Source: Gonocerus acuteangulatus (lineage: Eukaryota > Arthropoda > Insecta > Hemiptera > Coreidae). From it: 64,000 nucleotides of DNA. The DNA lies in contig OX328132.1 of assembly GCA_946811695.1 (NCBI GenBank), positions 97,879,400-97,943,399 of the forward strand. Reading direction: 5' to 3'. Under the pieces are notes generated by a model. That model was not told the origin of the DNA and ran no database searches. It was given only the letters and a program-made list of their open reading frames with translations. Below are positions 1 through 12,989 of this stretch, piece by piece (the stretch's first letter is position 1; each line of letters starts with the position of its first letter). The position numbers and the translations under genes are program-made.

Positions 1-1847
1 TCACATCACTCAAAATGAATTACCGAGCAGCTAGGCTGTAGAAGTGGTTCTAAAAGGATGTAAAGAGCTGTTAGTTATAGACTCGTTTATTGCATCTCAG
101 GCCTCAGCCAAACAGCAAAGTCTATCGATGGCTTGGATTGACTACAAGAAAGCTTTCGATTCGGTTCCTCACACCTGGTTAATCGAGGTGTTAAGAATTT
201 ATAAAGTCGCTAATAATGTAACTGACTTTTTATCACGCATGATGGCCACATGGAAAACCAAGCTTACCTTTGGAAAGGGACGACTGGAAAGCGAAATGAT
301 AAAAATACAAAGGGGAATATATTAAGGCGATAGCCTGAGTCCTTTGTGGTTTTGCTTGTCCCTGAACCCCTTGAGCCAGTTGCTGCATGATAGTGGGTAC
401 GGTTACCAGATGACTATAAATGACCAAGAAACCAGGATATCTCACAGTCTATACATGGACAATCTAAAATTCTACGCAAACAATGCTTCCCAACTGGAGA
501 GCATTATAAGCATTGTGCGAAATTTCAGTAACACCATTCGAATGTGCTTTGGTTTAGATAAGTGTGCTCTACATGTTACAAAAGGACGCACAGTATCTAC
601 TGAAAACATAGCACTTTCGGATGGGGACCATGTACGTGAATTGGGGGAATCTAAAACGTATAAGTACCTTGGCATCCAACAGCACCTTAAAATCTGCCAC
701 AAAAATGTTAAGGAGGAGCTTAAAAATAAGTTTTTAAAACGGTTGCGATTAGTATTAAGAAGTTATCTGCATGGAAAATTCAAAGTAAAATCTATTAACA
801 CCTGGGCAATACCTTCATTAACGTATAGTTTCGGTGTGATAAAGTGGTCAGATACATCACTACGGGATTTGGATCGACTCATTCAAACTGAAATGACTAA
901 AGCACGCATGCACCATCCAACAATGGCAAGGCTGTATTTGCCAAGGAAAAAAAGGTGGCCTTGGCCTCATCAATATTGAACATTTATGTAGATCTCAAGA
1001 AAGTAATCTGAGGCATTATATGAGATCAAGTGAGAGCCACCTTTTTAAAGAAATTGTTAAATTGGACGAGAATTATACAGCCTTGAAATTGAAGATAATT
1101 AATGAACCGGATCTAAGGACAGACTTGGATCGCCTTTCTGAAAGGCAAACGAAAGAACTGCACGGGCAATATTGCAATCGTTTATTTGATCCGGAGGTGC
1201 AGACGACGTTGTCGGTAGCATGGTTGATTTCTGGTCGGCTACTTTCGGAAACTGAGGGTTTCGTAATAGCCATCCAGGATCAAGTAATTGCAACACGATC
1301 CTACCGAAGACACGTTTTTAAAGATATTAGTATTTCGGACAAGTGCAGATTATGTAACAAGGTTTATGAGTTGATTCAACACATGACGGCAGACTGCGAA
1401 ATTCTTGCGGGATCTGATTACCTTCAGAGACACAACAATGTTACCAAGATATACCATCAAGCATTAGCAGAAAGGTTCGGCATTATGGAAACTATGGTAC
1501 CGTATTATCACTACGTCTCACAAAGACTTCTAGAAAATGATGGAATTAAAATCTACTGGGACGAAGCTATGATTACGGACCGAACTGTTCACCAATATAA
1601 ACCAGATATTCTCATCATCGACAAGCATAATAAGACTGCTGAAATAATTGATATCTCAGTGCCAAATGATGAGAATATCCGGAAAGCATATGCCGAAAAG
1701 CTGCGAAAATATCAACACTTGGCCATTGAGTTAAAAGATCTCTATAAATTAGATTTTATCCTTTCCCTTTTTTATTTCATTATTTACAAACATCATTGTT
1801 ATTCATATGGAATTAAAGCTCTTTTATTCCTATTATTTAATCAGTAA
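1..1847 (+). pseudogene. Broken non-LTR retrotransposon ORF2: reverse transcriptase with zinc-knuckle and endonuclease-like C-terminus
   Basis: The reading frame is cut by the window start. Reverse transcriptase features are visible: a palm motif A region (DYKKAFDSVPH, near 140-175), GDSLSPLWF (near 326-355) and a YxDD box that reads YMDN (near 455-465). A thumb-like region follows. A Cys-His motif (CRLCN then HMTADC, near 1345-1400) and a PDILIID...IDISVP segment (near 1600-1670) resemble the restriction-like endonuclease of R2/NeSL-type elements. Lesions: a TAA at 323-325 where the family has Gln before GDSLSP; a frameshift in the A-run near 945-952, so the frame resumes around 955-1020; and the second catalytic Asp replaced by Asn. 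The element cannot encode a working polymerase. Assignment to a REL-endonuclease clade is an inference from motif order; the clade itself is not settled. Confidence 0.85.
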
Positions 1848-1901
1848 CTTGCGTACTATGTTGTGAGAACGATCCTCTGAGAAAAAAATAAAACTTAAAT
1901 T

Positions 1902-2255
1902 ATGACTTCAACGGAAATCCGTATTATTTTTCGTTATGAATTCAGGCTCGGACATAGCACTTTTGAGGCGTGTATGAACATTAACACGGCATTCGGGGAG
2001 GGAACGGTGAATGAATGAACTGTTTACCGGTAGTTTTCCAGGTTTCGAAGTGGAAATTTTGACCTTGACAACAAGGAACAAGGAAGGCCAAAAACCAAGC
2101 TTGACAATGACCACCTGAAAGAAAGGGTTGAAGCTTGTCCCTCAAAAAGCACTAGGGAATATGCCAAAGAACTTGGAGTACGAGCCACGACAGTTTCAAG
2201 ACATTTGAAGGAAATCGGCAAGTCCAAAACTGACATTTCATACGGTACAGCCTGA
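1902..2255 (+). pseudogene. Mariner transposase N-terminal (HTH) fragment with two in-frame stops
   Basis: One frame from ATG 1902 to TGA 2253 reads as the paired helix-turn-helix DNA-binding half of a mariner/SETMAR-type transposase: YEFRLGHSTFEA, FGEGTVNE, then FSRFRSGNFDLD, then a second HTH (STREYAKELGVRATTVSRHLK). Two internal stops (TGA near 2013, TAG near 2026) sit where the family has Arg and Trp. The catalytic DDD half is absent and AT-rich DNA follows. This is a dead 5' fragment; no terminal inverted repeats were identified. Confidence 0.85.
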
Positions 2256-3640
2256 TATTTTTTTACCAACTCTTTTTTGTAATTTTAAAAATTCTAATAG
2301 CTCTTTCTTAAGGGAAATTTAATGGAGAATCCAAATTAACAATTAGATTTTTCCTATCAATTTTATATTTTGTAAAAAATAAATTTAAAGTTGTGAAAAA
2401 TTGGCATTTTTGCATGTATCTTTGGTTAAAAGTATATTCTTTACAATAACGAACCAATTTATCAGAAATCCAACTTCATATTCGTATTCTCCACCCCAAA
2501 AAGCATTAAAAATTTTAGATACCAGAACGCCAAAAAAAGTTCTGTTGACAGACAAAATTTTAAGATTCAGTATTATAAACAACTTAATAGCCCTATATTT
2601 TAAAAACTTGATGTATAGGAAAAAACTAATGTCAGATTCGAATTCAGCACACCAAAAAAACTCCAAAATAGTGGTTCACTTCCGTGTTACCAAATCAGTG
2701 TCGACCTGTGTCATTAGACTTAAACATTCCACTTTTTGAACAAGGTTTTCTGTCTATTATTTTGTTTGGAGTAAATTTGAAAGATATGAAGTGAATTAAT
2801 TAAAAACAAGTGGAGAATGTTTAAGTGGGGAAAAATATTGCCAAAAACATTTTGACTGTGGCAAATGTATATACAGAAAAAAAAATGTTTATTTTTTGAT
2901 TCCTTTAAATATTTGTATATATTTCTCTATCTAAGATAGCGAGCAAGGGCAAACATTTAAAATAATTATTTTTTGGGTGTGGAAAGTTCTTAAGTTATTC
3001 ATAGAGGTCAGGAATAGTCTAAAATAAAATTGGTCTCTTCTGCCCTAAACAACCTAATATTTGCAAACCAACCACTGATGATAATTTTCTGTCAGTCGTA
3101 TTTTGAAGTAGTTCAATACAATCATCCAGCTCACACAACATATTTCAATGATCTGATGTAGTATTTCTATTACCCTATGCATGGCAAATACATTTTTAAG
3201 TATCTAATATTTTTAAATCTCATATTGATTGATATTGAGATTCAAGACACAGAAATGAGTACTTTCCAAAAGTAGCTTCTACTTGCTTCCAGTTTCCCTG
3301 CTCATTTAAAGTTTTCATCCTGTCTAGCTTCTGTTCCTACCTCTACCCTGTGGTAAAATTTAATAAGCTGTTAAATGTCCTTTGATCTAAAGAGTAAATC
3401 ATGAGCATATCCGACATGGTGGACCCATAATTCACCCCTGAATGCATTCCTGATTCACATAATCTAAGCCCAAGGGAATACAGCACTTTGCATTTACATT
3501 CAGTGTCACCATTTCTGCAAAAGAATGTATCACTTGAACCATACCTCCAATAAAAAAAGAAAACTGGTATATGAAGAATTATTATTTAAGATTGAATAAC
3601 TGTTTTAAACTGTAGAATGTAATGGTCATTGATTTTCTAG
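2256..3640. other. AT-rich stretch without a recognised gene
   Basis: The open frames at 2385-2740 on both strands are AT-rich, overlap one another and show no domain. The region probably belongs to an intron of the membrane protein gene whose next exon begins at 3641. Confidence 0.5.
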
Positions 3641-5817
3641 CATCATGGGCTGTTGGTTCTGAAGAAAATCCAAAAACTACCTTGCTCTCAGTTACCAAAC
3701 TTTGGATTGTTATTGGCTGTATACTTGCTCTGTTGGTAATAGCAGTTATGCAAGCAGGTTGTACAATATATAAAACAATGAAAACATCCAGTTCAAAACA
3801 CAAGGTTAGTAAACCAATTATTTTGACAAATGACAACTTATTTTACTTCAAATGAAATTATCAATATAATGATTCATGCAGTTTCATAAACATTATTTTT
3901 TAATTATATATAAATTTAGTGGAAGAACGTTCCTTGTATTAACCTAAACCCTGATGAGTTTTAATATTAACTTAAAGGAAAAATATTGAAATGCTGAATT
4001 GGGCTTTTGTATTTCACAAATTGAGCCCAAAAAAATTAATGAGATTGCTTCTAGTAAAACTACAAGTCTAACTATGTGAGGCTTATTGCTAAAGATATTT
4101 TTAAGCTGTTTATTTCTCTTTTATAGAATAAGCGAACATTCTAGTTGTTTGCCTATGTATAAAAATGTAAAGTGAAATAGAATATCAATTTAGCTTCAGA
4201 AATCATCTTGATACTTGTACACTTAGCAAACACTTCAGTTTTACATTAAAAAAAAAAATCCAATCATGAGCTGGTGGTAACATTACTATTGATTGATATA
4301 ACATTACTATTGATGAAGTCTATAAACAAACAAAAACTAGAATTTTTTTATAAGTGAGCTTGCCAGGCCTGGGATGTGGATCCTATGTTTTAACCCTTTC
4401 TCTATGTTTGACTGCTCTAGCAGTTGAGAGCTGCTGGGCCCTGTGTACAGCTGATTTTTGAACAAGTCGGAGGAAAGACAGGTCCCGCATACCGTTGACT
4501 TGTCCAGCAGTCGAGTGATCTTGATAATTCTCAATGTATTTTTCTTCTCATTTCTCAACTTTAAAGCTATCGAGCATTACCATACATAGCATACTTCTAG
4601 TATTACTGCCTGCCACTAGAGGGTATTTGAATCCATTTTTTGGCCGTGTGAGCTATTCAGGCATATTAAAACTCGTTACTCATCCAAAAGCATGTTAATT
4701 GAGTTATTGCAAATATATTTCACTTGTTTATTATTCATAACATATTGGACAAATAGTTAACAGAAAAACTTTTTTTTTTTTACGTGCATACAATATAACT
4801 TTCTTTTAAATGAAGTTATTCAAGTTAACAAAAATAATCAAACTCAAAATTAATTAAAGATAAATAAAAATGAATAATGATAGTAAACAAAACATAAATC
4901 ATAATTATAAAAGGCAAGTTTTAATTTGGGCGCTAAAAGCCAAGGCACGATGAGCGAGAATGGCAAAAGTATGCCGTACAGGGGGCTTGAAACTGGGTTC
5001 GAGTATGTCGTATAGGAGAACCCTAACCATGATATGGAAAGGGTTAAATCAGCTACTAACTGTGCCCCTAGCTCATAAAATCTAGCTTTGTTAAACAAAT
5101 AAAAAATTAAGGGATGGTGCAATTTATTAACTTTGCTGAAAATTTACATACAGAAACTTTCTGATAAAGAACAAGATATACCTTATTTCTTTGTTTTTCA
5201 ATAATTATCGATATAAATAATCGTTAAAGGAATGAGAGGGTTCCATAGTAATACTCTTATGCAATTGATTTGTAGTTTCATTATTTGACTTACATACATT
5301 TATTACTGAGAAAAAAGGACCAGTATTATTAATGCTTAATCAATTAAATTATTAAACTGCTTAGTAATATTTTAAAACTTTTTTTTAGGAAACTTTGACC
5401 TTCAATTCAGCCTGGAAAGATTACTCAACTGCAAATACTAATTATGCATTTGAGCCATATGAATCAGATGAAAAGCAACCACATTCACTTGCACAAAGCA
5501 ATGGCTCTTCACGCTCTACAATGCCTCTACATAAACCCATTAGTGCACATCCTATGGTAGCCTATCACACAAATGGGAGTCAATATGCTGATACAAGGTC
5601 ACTACAACGGCCGAAAGGATACCATCACCCAGTTGAACGAAGCACATATTCACTTCCCCGTACACAACCACAGCCTCCTCAAGGCTATTATACTCATCGA
5701 TCTACAAGAACTAATGGAGATCAATTGCAACCTGATTTCTATTTTATGCCTTCCCAAAGGAAATATTCAGGTGAAGTTGTGAGAGTATATGTTGACTACA
5801 ATAACCCTCGTAAATAA
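3641..5817 (+). CDS. Unidentified single-pass membrane protein, last two coding exons
   Basis: Exon 3641-3804 follows TTTTCTAG and ends CACAAG|GTTAGT. Exon 5389-5817 follows a T-rich tract ending TTTTTTAG and stops at TAA 5815-5817. The frame is kept across the junction. The first exon encodes a short polar stretch, one hydrophobic segment (LWIVIGCILALLVIAVMQAG, about 20 residues) and a basic stop-transfer KTMKTSSSKHK. The second encodes a cytosolic tail of about 142 residues rich in Ser, Tyr, Pro, Gln and His, ending in a composed, non-repetitive motif with PDFYFMPSQRKYSGE and VYVDYNNPRK. The codon pattern and motif look conserved, but I do not recognise the family. Upstream exons (ectodomain and signal peptide) lie outside the window or were not found. 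An ATG at 3622 lies inside the intron and is unlikely to be used. Confidence 0.7.
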
Positions 5818-8800
5818 TAATTTAGTAAAACATTTCTCATATAGTAAATTTTATATAGTGCATTGCATTCTGTGGCAATTTTATACCAAATATTTTCCAT
5901 AAAGGTTTCGATTGAGAGAGCGAATGATATATGTGTGGCTGATTATGTGTATATTTGTTCTTATCTAATGTAGAGCATATTTGTATATAATGATGATTAA
6001 ATATCTTTAAAGGTGCCATTATTGGATGGCTTTATTTCTATGTTTTTCAAGAAATATATGAGGCCTCCTATTACCATAATAAAATCAGCTATATTAATAT
6101 CATTATGCTATAATTACTTCCATTTCTATCAAGTTGTGATCATTTATTGATTTTTTTATTTTATCTTTATAATCCTATCTAAGTTCAAGTTTAAATTAAT
6201 TTGATTCTTTGTAAAATATAACAAATTTCTCATAATTATTTTCTATATTATTGAATAGAATCTATTAATATAAGTAACAAGTATTTATTAGTTTTTTTTT
6301 TGTTTTTTTTTGTTATCGTGGCACTTTTTACATTCCATTTATGATAATATTTTTTTTTGGTAATAAATTGATATAGATTTAAAAAGGTAAAAGATAAAAG
6401 TGTGCACTACTTTATAATAAATTTATAGAATTTAATCTGGGGCCTCATATACATTTACATAAAAATGTGAGCATATTTGTCCTCCAATAAGTTGTACCAT
6501 ATATTAAGTATTATCTAGCAGGTATAAATGATTCGTAATATTATATGGTAGTGCTGAAAAGCTTTAAATATTTAAACTGTATTATAAATCATTTAAATTT
6601 AAAATTAATTGTTTAATCAATTAAACAACTGCATCAAATTAATGCAGTTGTTTATAGTTTAATTGAAAATAAGAGCTTATGGTTTAATTCAATATTACAC
6701 ACAAACATATGCATATAGATATCAAAGGCTAAGAGGCACGTAATAAATATTATTTAATTGAAAAAAAAGATCCCCCAACCTGAAAGGAACTAAGTAACAA
6801 AGAAAGAGAAATTACAAGACAATTGCTTTGATTTTCTTTGTAGTTTAATAATGCAGAAGGTTGTTTTCAAACGATTTTTTTCTTCAAAAAGGTCTATTTG
6901 ATATATAAGAAGAATCTTTTGAAGTCAAATTATTCAGCATTTACAAATTATAATACATTTACAAATGTAATTCAGCACTACATTTGGAATTTGTGACACT
7001 CTTTTTTTGTAATAATTATCAGATGACATATTGCAAGGAGTTTTCATTTCATCTAATAAACTGGATAAACAAATATCTGGAGCGTCCTGAGACAGCGTTA
7101 ATCTTGATTCTTTCAGACAATTCCAAGAATGATAAATCCTTTTTTTTTCTCTCCTGTGGACAGTCTTTAGTAAAATTTATTCTACAAACTATGCATTATA
7201 TTAAGAACTTCTTCCATCTTTCTGTGGCGTAGCAACTTTCCTCTTCCCAAACAAAGCAAAAGAGAAATTTTCAATCACATATTTGACCACCTATCCTGAA
7301 ACTATTGTTACAATAATTTATTCTTACTCTTAATGTTAATTAAGTAAAATAAGTAGTTACCCTGATAATCTAAAACATAAACTATTAACAGGTATGATAG
7401 AGTATTGAAACTTAGTTGACAAAACCCCTTTATTTCATTACTTCAGTGATTTTTAAAGGCGAATTTCATCAACCCTGAATTAAAATTTTTAATTAAGAGC
7501 CATTCAAACTTATGTATATGGTATATGTCTCGGTGTAACCTTTTATTTTATGTTTTTTAACATATTTTTCTTCTTTTTTTTTATTCCTCTAGATTGAAAT
7601 TAAAACGCTGAACATGGATAAATGAGATTCAGCAAAGAGAAATCTCCTTCACTTGACAGATAATAATATTCCAAATATGTCCTAAATTGTAAAAATGTGT
7701 CCTATTATGATTATTTTAATTCTGTAAATATACCTGTCTTTAGCTTCAGTTTTATTTAAATTGTTTTGATCTATAAAATCATTTTTCTTAATGTAATAAA
7801 ATAACAAAATTTTTATTAGATAAAGCTTGCTAAATTATGTAAATTTTTATTGTAGGGCTTCACTTTTTATTGTTCTTACATATTGGCAATATTAACCTCT
7901 TTTTTATATTTGTAAATTTACATCTGTATTGTCAATTGTAATAAATGACAAGAGATATCAAAATTTTAAAATATATTATCTGTTTTAAATCTCATTTATT
8001 CATTTCGAAAATCAAGAGTTTTTGTTTTACTGTTATAAATTATTATGTATGTATGTAAGATAAATTAATTATTTAATTTAGTATTATGGTTTCATACTTT
8101 GTTCAATTATTTCTTTTGTTAAGAAGCCTTTTTTTATTTATTAGTTTATCAAACTCAAATATCCTGTGATAAACATGAACATAGTTCATTTAAACATAAT
8201 TTTATTATTGCAGCCTGAATTTTACTTTGAATGTCTAAATGTTTACAATTTTACAAGAAACATTCTTTGTGTGTTTTGAATACAGTCATATAAATTTTTA
8301 ATTTAATTTGACATTTAAAAACATACAATGGTACTGGAACTACTAAGCTACTTTGCATGAGTTTCATTGAGGTTTGTTTGAATACATCGAATGTTTTGTA
8401 AAGGTATTGAGACAATCATGTCACAATTTAAAATAAGTATTTCATAATTGAACTTTGACTGGTGAAAATAAGATTTTACAAGAGTTATTTGCATCTAAAA
8501 TAATATGAACATTGTTTTTATTTTTATTAATCTAATGAAACAAAAAAAATGAATTTCATATTATATGAGTAAATTGTTACTAAACTATGTATGCTATATA
8601 TTCTACAAATTATAATTTAAAGTGGTTTCAATCAATACTTCTTCAAACTTATTAAATACCATTAATAGCATTTGGTCATATAATTCATTTGAAGATATAT
8701 ATTTCTTAACTAGATTACATTAGTCAACACAAGCCATTTAATAGTTATATGCCCTATACAAATAGAATCTGAAAAAAAAATCTCTTGAATATAACAATAT

Positions 8801-9290
8801 AATACTTTAATATAGATATACTTAATTATATGTTATTTTTACTCATAAAATCCCTTTCTGCACTTTCTTAAGTGTTAATTAAACAGCTGTAACACACAAA
8901 TAGGAAGAACAACACTTTATTTAAATAATTAAATTGAGGCTCCCCAAAATAACGGGTTGCTAAAACACAGCTGTAAGATGAATCCTAGAATAAATGTCAT
9001 GAGCTGGCTTCTTAGTTTCTTTCATAGGGTGGGAGACACATCTCGGGACTTGAAAAATTATTTATTTTCCTTTGTATTCATTATTATCCTGCGTATGTAT
9101 TTCTTCTCTTTTTCCATACTGAAGTAAGAAAAAGTAATATATTTTTTATTAATAAGCATCTCAGAAGCCAACAACTAATTATTAGGATTCCTGTGAAATT
9201 GTTCTTTCCCACGATGTAGAATGAAAACTGTATGCACACTCAAAAAATGTATCACACAATAATAATGATATATTCATATATATATATATA
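5818..9290. other. 3' untranslated and intergenic AT-rich DNA
   Basis: Several AATAAA-type signals occur after the membrane protein stop codon (for example near 6080 and near 7795), so the 3' UTR end cannot be fixed. A stem-loop with arms of about 17-19 bases lies at 6618-6665. No coding sequence was recognised; open frames at 5837-6019 and 6984-7232 lack any domain. Confidence 0.5.
6618..6665. repeat. Short perfect-like stem-loop
   Basis: CAATTAAACAACTGCAT pairs with ATGCAGTTGTTTATAGTTTAATTG across a loop of about 7 bases; one 2-base bulge. It lies in the 3' flank of the membrane protein gene. Confidence 0.6.
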
Positions 9291-9546
9291 TACAGTGAAA
9301 CCTCTCTATTGCGGACACTTCTGGGAGAACCTAAGTTGTCCACTATATAGAGGGGATCGTCGAGATGGGTACGTACCGAATTTGTATATTTAATTCATGT
9401 TTTAATTAACCATTTAATAATTACCCTTCACAAGTTTTTTTTTAAGTATATAGAAAGAAGTTAAATAAGTATAAACTTAAAAGAAAAAAACAATTAAAAA
9501 TATTTTCAGGCGTATATCCAAAGAGTAACGATGGACGCTTGGATTC

Positions 9547-9937
9547 CTACTGAGTAACTGTTTCCGCATTCGCCGATTCCAATTCTCCACAAATGGCTCT
9601 AAATGAAATTTTGTATCTGCCACAAAATTTTTCCAGCCACCCATTGGAAGCTTTAAATTCAGAATAGCCCAACTGTCCAGCTATCTCTAGTGCTTTTGCC
9701 TGGATCATTGGACCTGATATGGGAATGTTTTGAACACGCACTCTTTTAAACCATTCCAGTGTAGCGAGATCGATTGTAAATCCGTGTCCAGTTCTTAGTT
9801 CTTGGACAACATGTTTGTACAATTTTCCGTCCATTTCTGCAAAATTTGGCAACTTTACGCACACCAAATTTTTCGCGATTAGAAAATGTTATCATGTCAA
9901 TTTGTTCTTTAAGTGTCAGAGATTTCCGATTAGACAT
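9547..9937 (-). pseudogene. CENP-B/Tigger-type transposase N-terminal fragment (frameshifted)
   Basis: The frame starting at 9937 reads a psq-type HTH (SLTLKEQIDMI, then FGVRKVAKF). Around 9840-9865 the homology jumps to the frame ending at 9547, which gives a CENP-B-type second HTH (LATLEWFKRVRVQNIPISG, ALEIAGQLG, NGWLEKFCGRYKISFR). A stop follows and there is no DDE nuclease domain. It is a relic that could encode at most a DNA-binding domain, and only if the frameshift were bypassed. Confidence 0.85.
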
Positions 9938-10155
9938 ATTGAAGAGAAAGCACGATATTTACTCAACAAGAGCTAAAAACCAACTGAAAATTGAAGAGAG
10001 GGAATGTGAACGGAATGAGAGTTTTGGAATATTCCCGGAACCGTGATACCTTGTAGGCAAAACAATAGTAATCTGCCAGCGGGAAAATCATATGCTTCTG
10101 CTGAAAAGGAAGAGGTTCCTGTTGTGAAATTCCTAGGAAGATATTACTAGTCACT

Positions 10156-10159
<4 letters not shown>

Positions 10160-10202
<43 letters not shown>
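10160..10202. repeat. (TA)n microsatellite inside the Tigger element
   Basis: About 21 uninterrupted TA units. Confidence 0.95.
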
Positions 10203-10204
<2 letters not shown>

Positions 10205-10461
10205 TATTCTTACAAAGAGTTTGTTATTGTTAACGCATTTTACTGGAAACCTACACCGATAGGAACACTTCGATAACTTACATTAGCTGTACTTGTCCGT
10301 AGTAAGGAGGTAAAAAATCAGGTTTCTCTGTCCGTGTCCGTTGTACAGAGGTGTCCGCAATATAGAGGTTTATTTTACCTATAGAAAAATTCGGGACTGT
10401 GAGAAAATGTCCGTTAATAGAGGTGTCCGCTGTAGGGAGGTGTCCGTTAAGGGAGGTTTCA

Positions 10462-10464
<3 letters not shown>

Positions 10465-10510
<46 letters not shown>
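10465..10510. repeat. (TA)n microsatellite abutting the Tigger right end
   Basis: About 23 TA units begin directly at the transposon end and are followed by a short CA run. The left end of the transposon also abuts a TA array (near 9276-9292), so the element sits inside a TA tract. Confidence 0.95.
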
Positions 10511-10520
<10 letters not shown>

Positions 10521-10582
10521 TATAAATATTTTGTTTTCAAAAGCTGCTTCCCTGAGGCCTGTTTTTTTTTTTTTTTTTAATT

Positions 10583-10775
10583 TTTGTTGGGTTTTGCTTC
10601 TTTCCCCAGAGGTGTTGTTATTTCATTTGTGATATTTCGCTGGATATCTCTCCAGATTCTATAATGTGGCCATTTCAGAGAAAACATAGATAGTCAGAAG
10701 AAACTGGAGAGATGTCCTGTGAAATATCACACACAGAAAAACAAAACCGCTGGGGAACAAAGCCACACCCCAAAA
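10583..10775. mobile_element. Small fold-back element (MITE-like)
   Basis: Imperfect inverted arms of about 70 bases: GGTTTTGCTTCTTTCCCCAG and GATATCTCTCCAG on the left pair with CTGGAGAGATGTC and CCGCTGGGGAACAAAG on the right. It sits between two TA arrays (10465-10510 and 10781-10812). Superfamily not determined. Confidence 0.65.
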
Positions 10776-10776
10776 G

Positions 10777-10780
<4 letters not shown>

Positions 10781-10812
<32 letters not shown>
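10781..10812. repeat. (TA)n microsatellite
   Basis: About 16 TA units just after the fold-back element. Confidence 0.95.
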
Positions 10813-10814
<2 letters not shown>

Positions 10815-12985
10815 AAAATGGTCCTCATGTAGTCGTTCTTTAATGCCTATTGTTTATTATTATTTCATATGTTAAAAAAAAAATATTCACTTCTTATATT
10901 GTGCAAGTGGAAGACCAAAAAATATATAAGTAATAAATTTCACTTATTAATCTCGGCTCCATTAGTTTCATACTTTTACTGGCTCATCAGGAGCGTTGTT
11001 TAAAGCTATGTACAACCTGAATTAGAATTTACACCCTTCACTATGAGGGCCTTGTCAGGACTGAAGCAAAACACACTGGTGCCGACCAATCAGCAAATTT
11101 GAACCAATGAATCTCTTATATTAAACATCAACACTTGAAAGAAGTATATTCGAATAACGAAAAACATTTATATGAATGTGCTAATTACTAATGATTGTCA
11201 ATTAAATAAAATATTATTGTCAGTTAAAATAAAATATTTAATATTGATGTTTAATTTCTATATTGAAGATCATCTTCTGCCTTATCAATATAATAAGTGG
11301 ATCTAATAATATCCTCATTCAACAATGTTATCTGATTGACATTTATATATTTAGGAATTAGTAAATTTACCATAAAATGTTTAATGCTATTCCGAAGTCA
11401 CCTACCTATAATATTTTTAGCATGTAAATAAAAATATGCATGTGAATAGAAATGTTGTAATCTATTGTATATAAGAGAATTAATGTTATTACTATTGCTA
11501 GCACAGTGTCTGTCTCACATAAAGTCATAGAAATTTTGATACTTTTAGAAGCCTGTTTATCGAAAAACTACTTTTAACAAGTTAAGCAACCCTTTGAGGG
11601 GTATATAAATTGTATATACTCTAGCATTCAGGCTATTATTTGTTGTATAAAGATATATTGACGAGTAGACTATTATCCATTTCAATACATTTTTAATAGT
11701 TCTTTATTTTTATGAAAATTTTGTTATTATAAAATTATTTTGTTAGAACATATATTTTTCTTATGATTCATACCTACTCAAAGACCAGTTTTTTCCTTGG
11801 GAGATACATGGTGGCCAAGACAGGGAGGAAAGGATAAAAGACTCACAATAATAAATATAATAAATATTTCCATGGAGTTTTCAAATAATTATAATATTAA
11901 ATTATTTTATTTCTTTAACTTTATGCCTAAAACGGAATATAAATCATTCCGGAATTTGTTTTATTATGTAAGATATAAAGTATCAGGAGAATATGAAATT
12001 AATATCAATGGGACCTTTTCGTGTAAGGAGAGGACTATCAGGCGAGAGCTGCAAAGGAAGAGGATCCCGGAGTTTAGTACTTATTAGACAAACAAATACT
12101 ATTACTTTTAAACATTTCCAATAAGAGAAAACCAGTAAGTAAAGTTTCAGGGCTTTAGCCTGGCATGAGGAAGAACCGATGGAGCAGTTGGCCTTACACA
12201 AGTACTAACTACTTTTTTTGTAGTGAAATGTCTATAAACCCATCTTGAACTTGAAATCTCTCAACCATGTTAAAAATAGTTAGAAAGAAATTGTGGAAAA
12301 TAATCAAAAATCAAAAAGAGTTCACTTTGTGCAATCAAGAATATTGATCGACATATTCTTTTGGCTCATCTGCAGTTAGACTATAACCGCCAAGCTATCT
12401 ATATGTTGCCTCCCTTCCTAAACATCAATGGAGTAGGAGGGATTTTTTCAGGGAACCAATAAACGAAATACTTAACTTTTGTAGTATTGTAGAGGGCCCC
12501 AAACCTGCATTGCCTTAGGTAAAAAACACACTATTTCCAACTTCAAGGAGGCCTCTTCAATGTTATTACTAAGAAATTATTTTAGTACACTGTGACTAAA
12601 TATATGTGTATAATTTAGTCGAGACACAGTGATCTTATTCCGATAAATTTGTTAACCCTTTCAAGACTGAAAGCAACTTATGTGCCAGTGGATCAACATG
12701 CCCCACGGAGAGACAGCCACTTTAGTCAAAGAGAGCCGGCATGCCCCTTGGCTGATAGCCACTTTTGCGCCAAGGGCATTTTCTCAATTCGGGATTGAAA
12801 TTCACCATTGTGACAGTTTTTTGCGATATCTAGCAGTAATTTTTATTAACTTGTCACTCTTTTGTATCCACCAGAGTTCATGAAAATGCAGTTAGAGCAT
12901 ATTAAACGGGAGTTTCCCTCAGCCACCCAGTCCTTTTGTATAGTTTGGGCCTTCTGATGGACTTATTTGTGTTTTAGCAGTTGTG
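10813..12985. other. Intergenic DNA without a recognised gene
   Basis: Open frames here (for example 11797-12087) have no recognisable domain. A TTAACCCTTTCAAGACTG sequence near 12654 resembles a piggyBac-type element end, but no partner end was found. The rest is AT-rich. Confidence 0.4.
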
Positions 12986-12989
12986 TACA

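Larger units (their letters stand above)
9293..10464 (-). mobile_element. Tigger/pogo-like DNA transposon, internally deleted
   Basis: Terminal inverted repeats start CAGTGAAACCTC at 9293 and end GAGGTTTCACTG at 10464, flanked by TA on both sides (target duplication TA, inside TA arrays). The right end carries several copies of a GAGGTGTCCG-like motif (near 10349, 10420, 10438), as expected of transposase-binding sites in pogo/Tigger elements. A minus-strand transposase fragment (9547-9937) and a (TA)n array (10160-10202) lie inside. Length 1172 bp, about half of an autonomous Tigger, and no DDE domain is seen. The family call rests on the TIR, the TA duplication and the CENP-B-type domains. 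Confidence 0.88.

Noticed and set aside
10278..10632. Several open frames rich in Ile-Tyr repeats (also at 17258, 28605, 29253, 37611, 57819, 59291, 59918, 63368)
   Set aside because: They are translations of (TA)n arrays and carry no protein signal.
11580..11830. LTR with a GGTGGCCAAGACAGGG primer-site-like sequence
   Set aside because: No matching second LTR and no gag or pol frame was found next to it.
12654..12800. piggyBac-type element end
   Set aside because: Only one end resembles the TTAACCCTTTC pattern; no partner end or transposase was seen.
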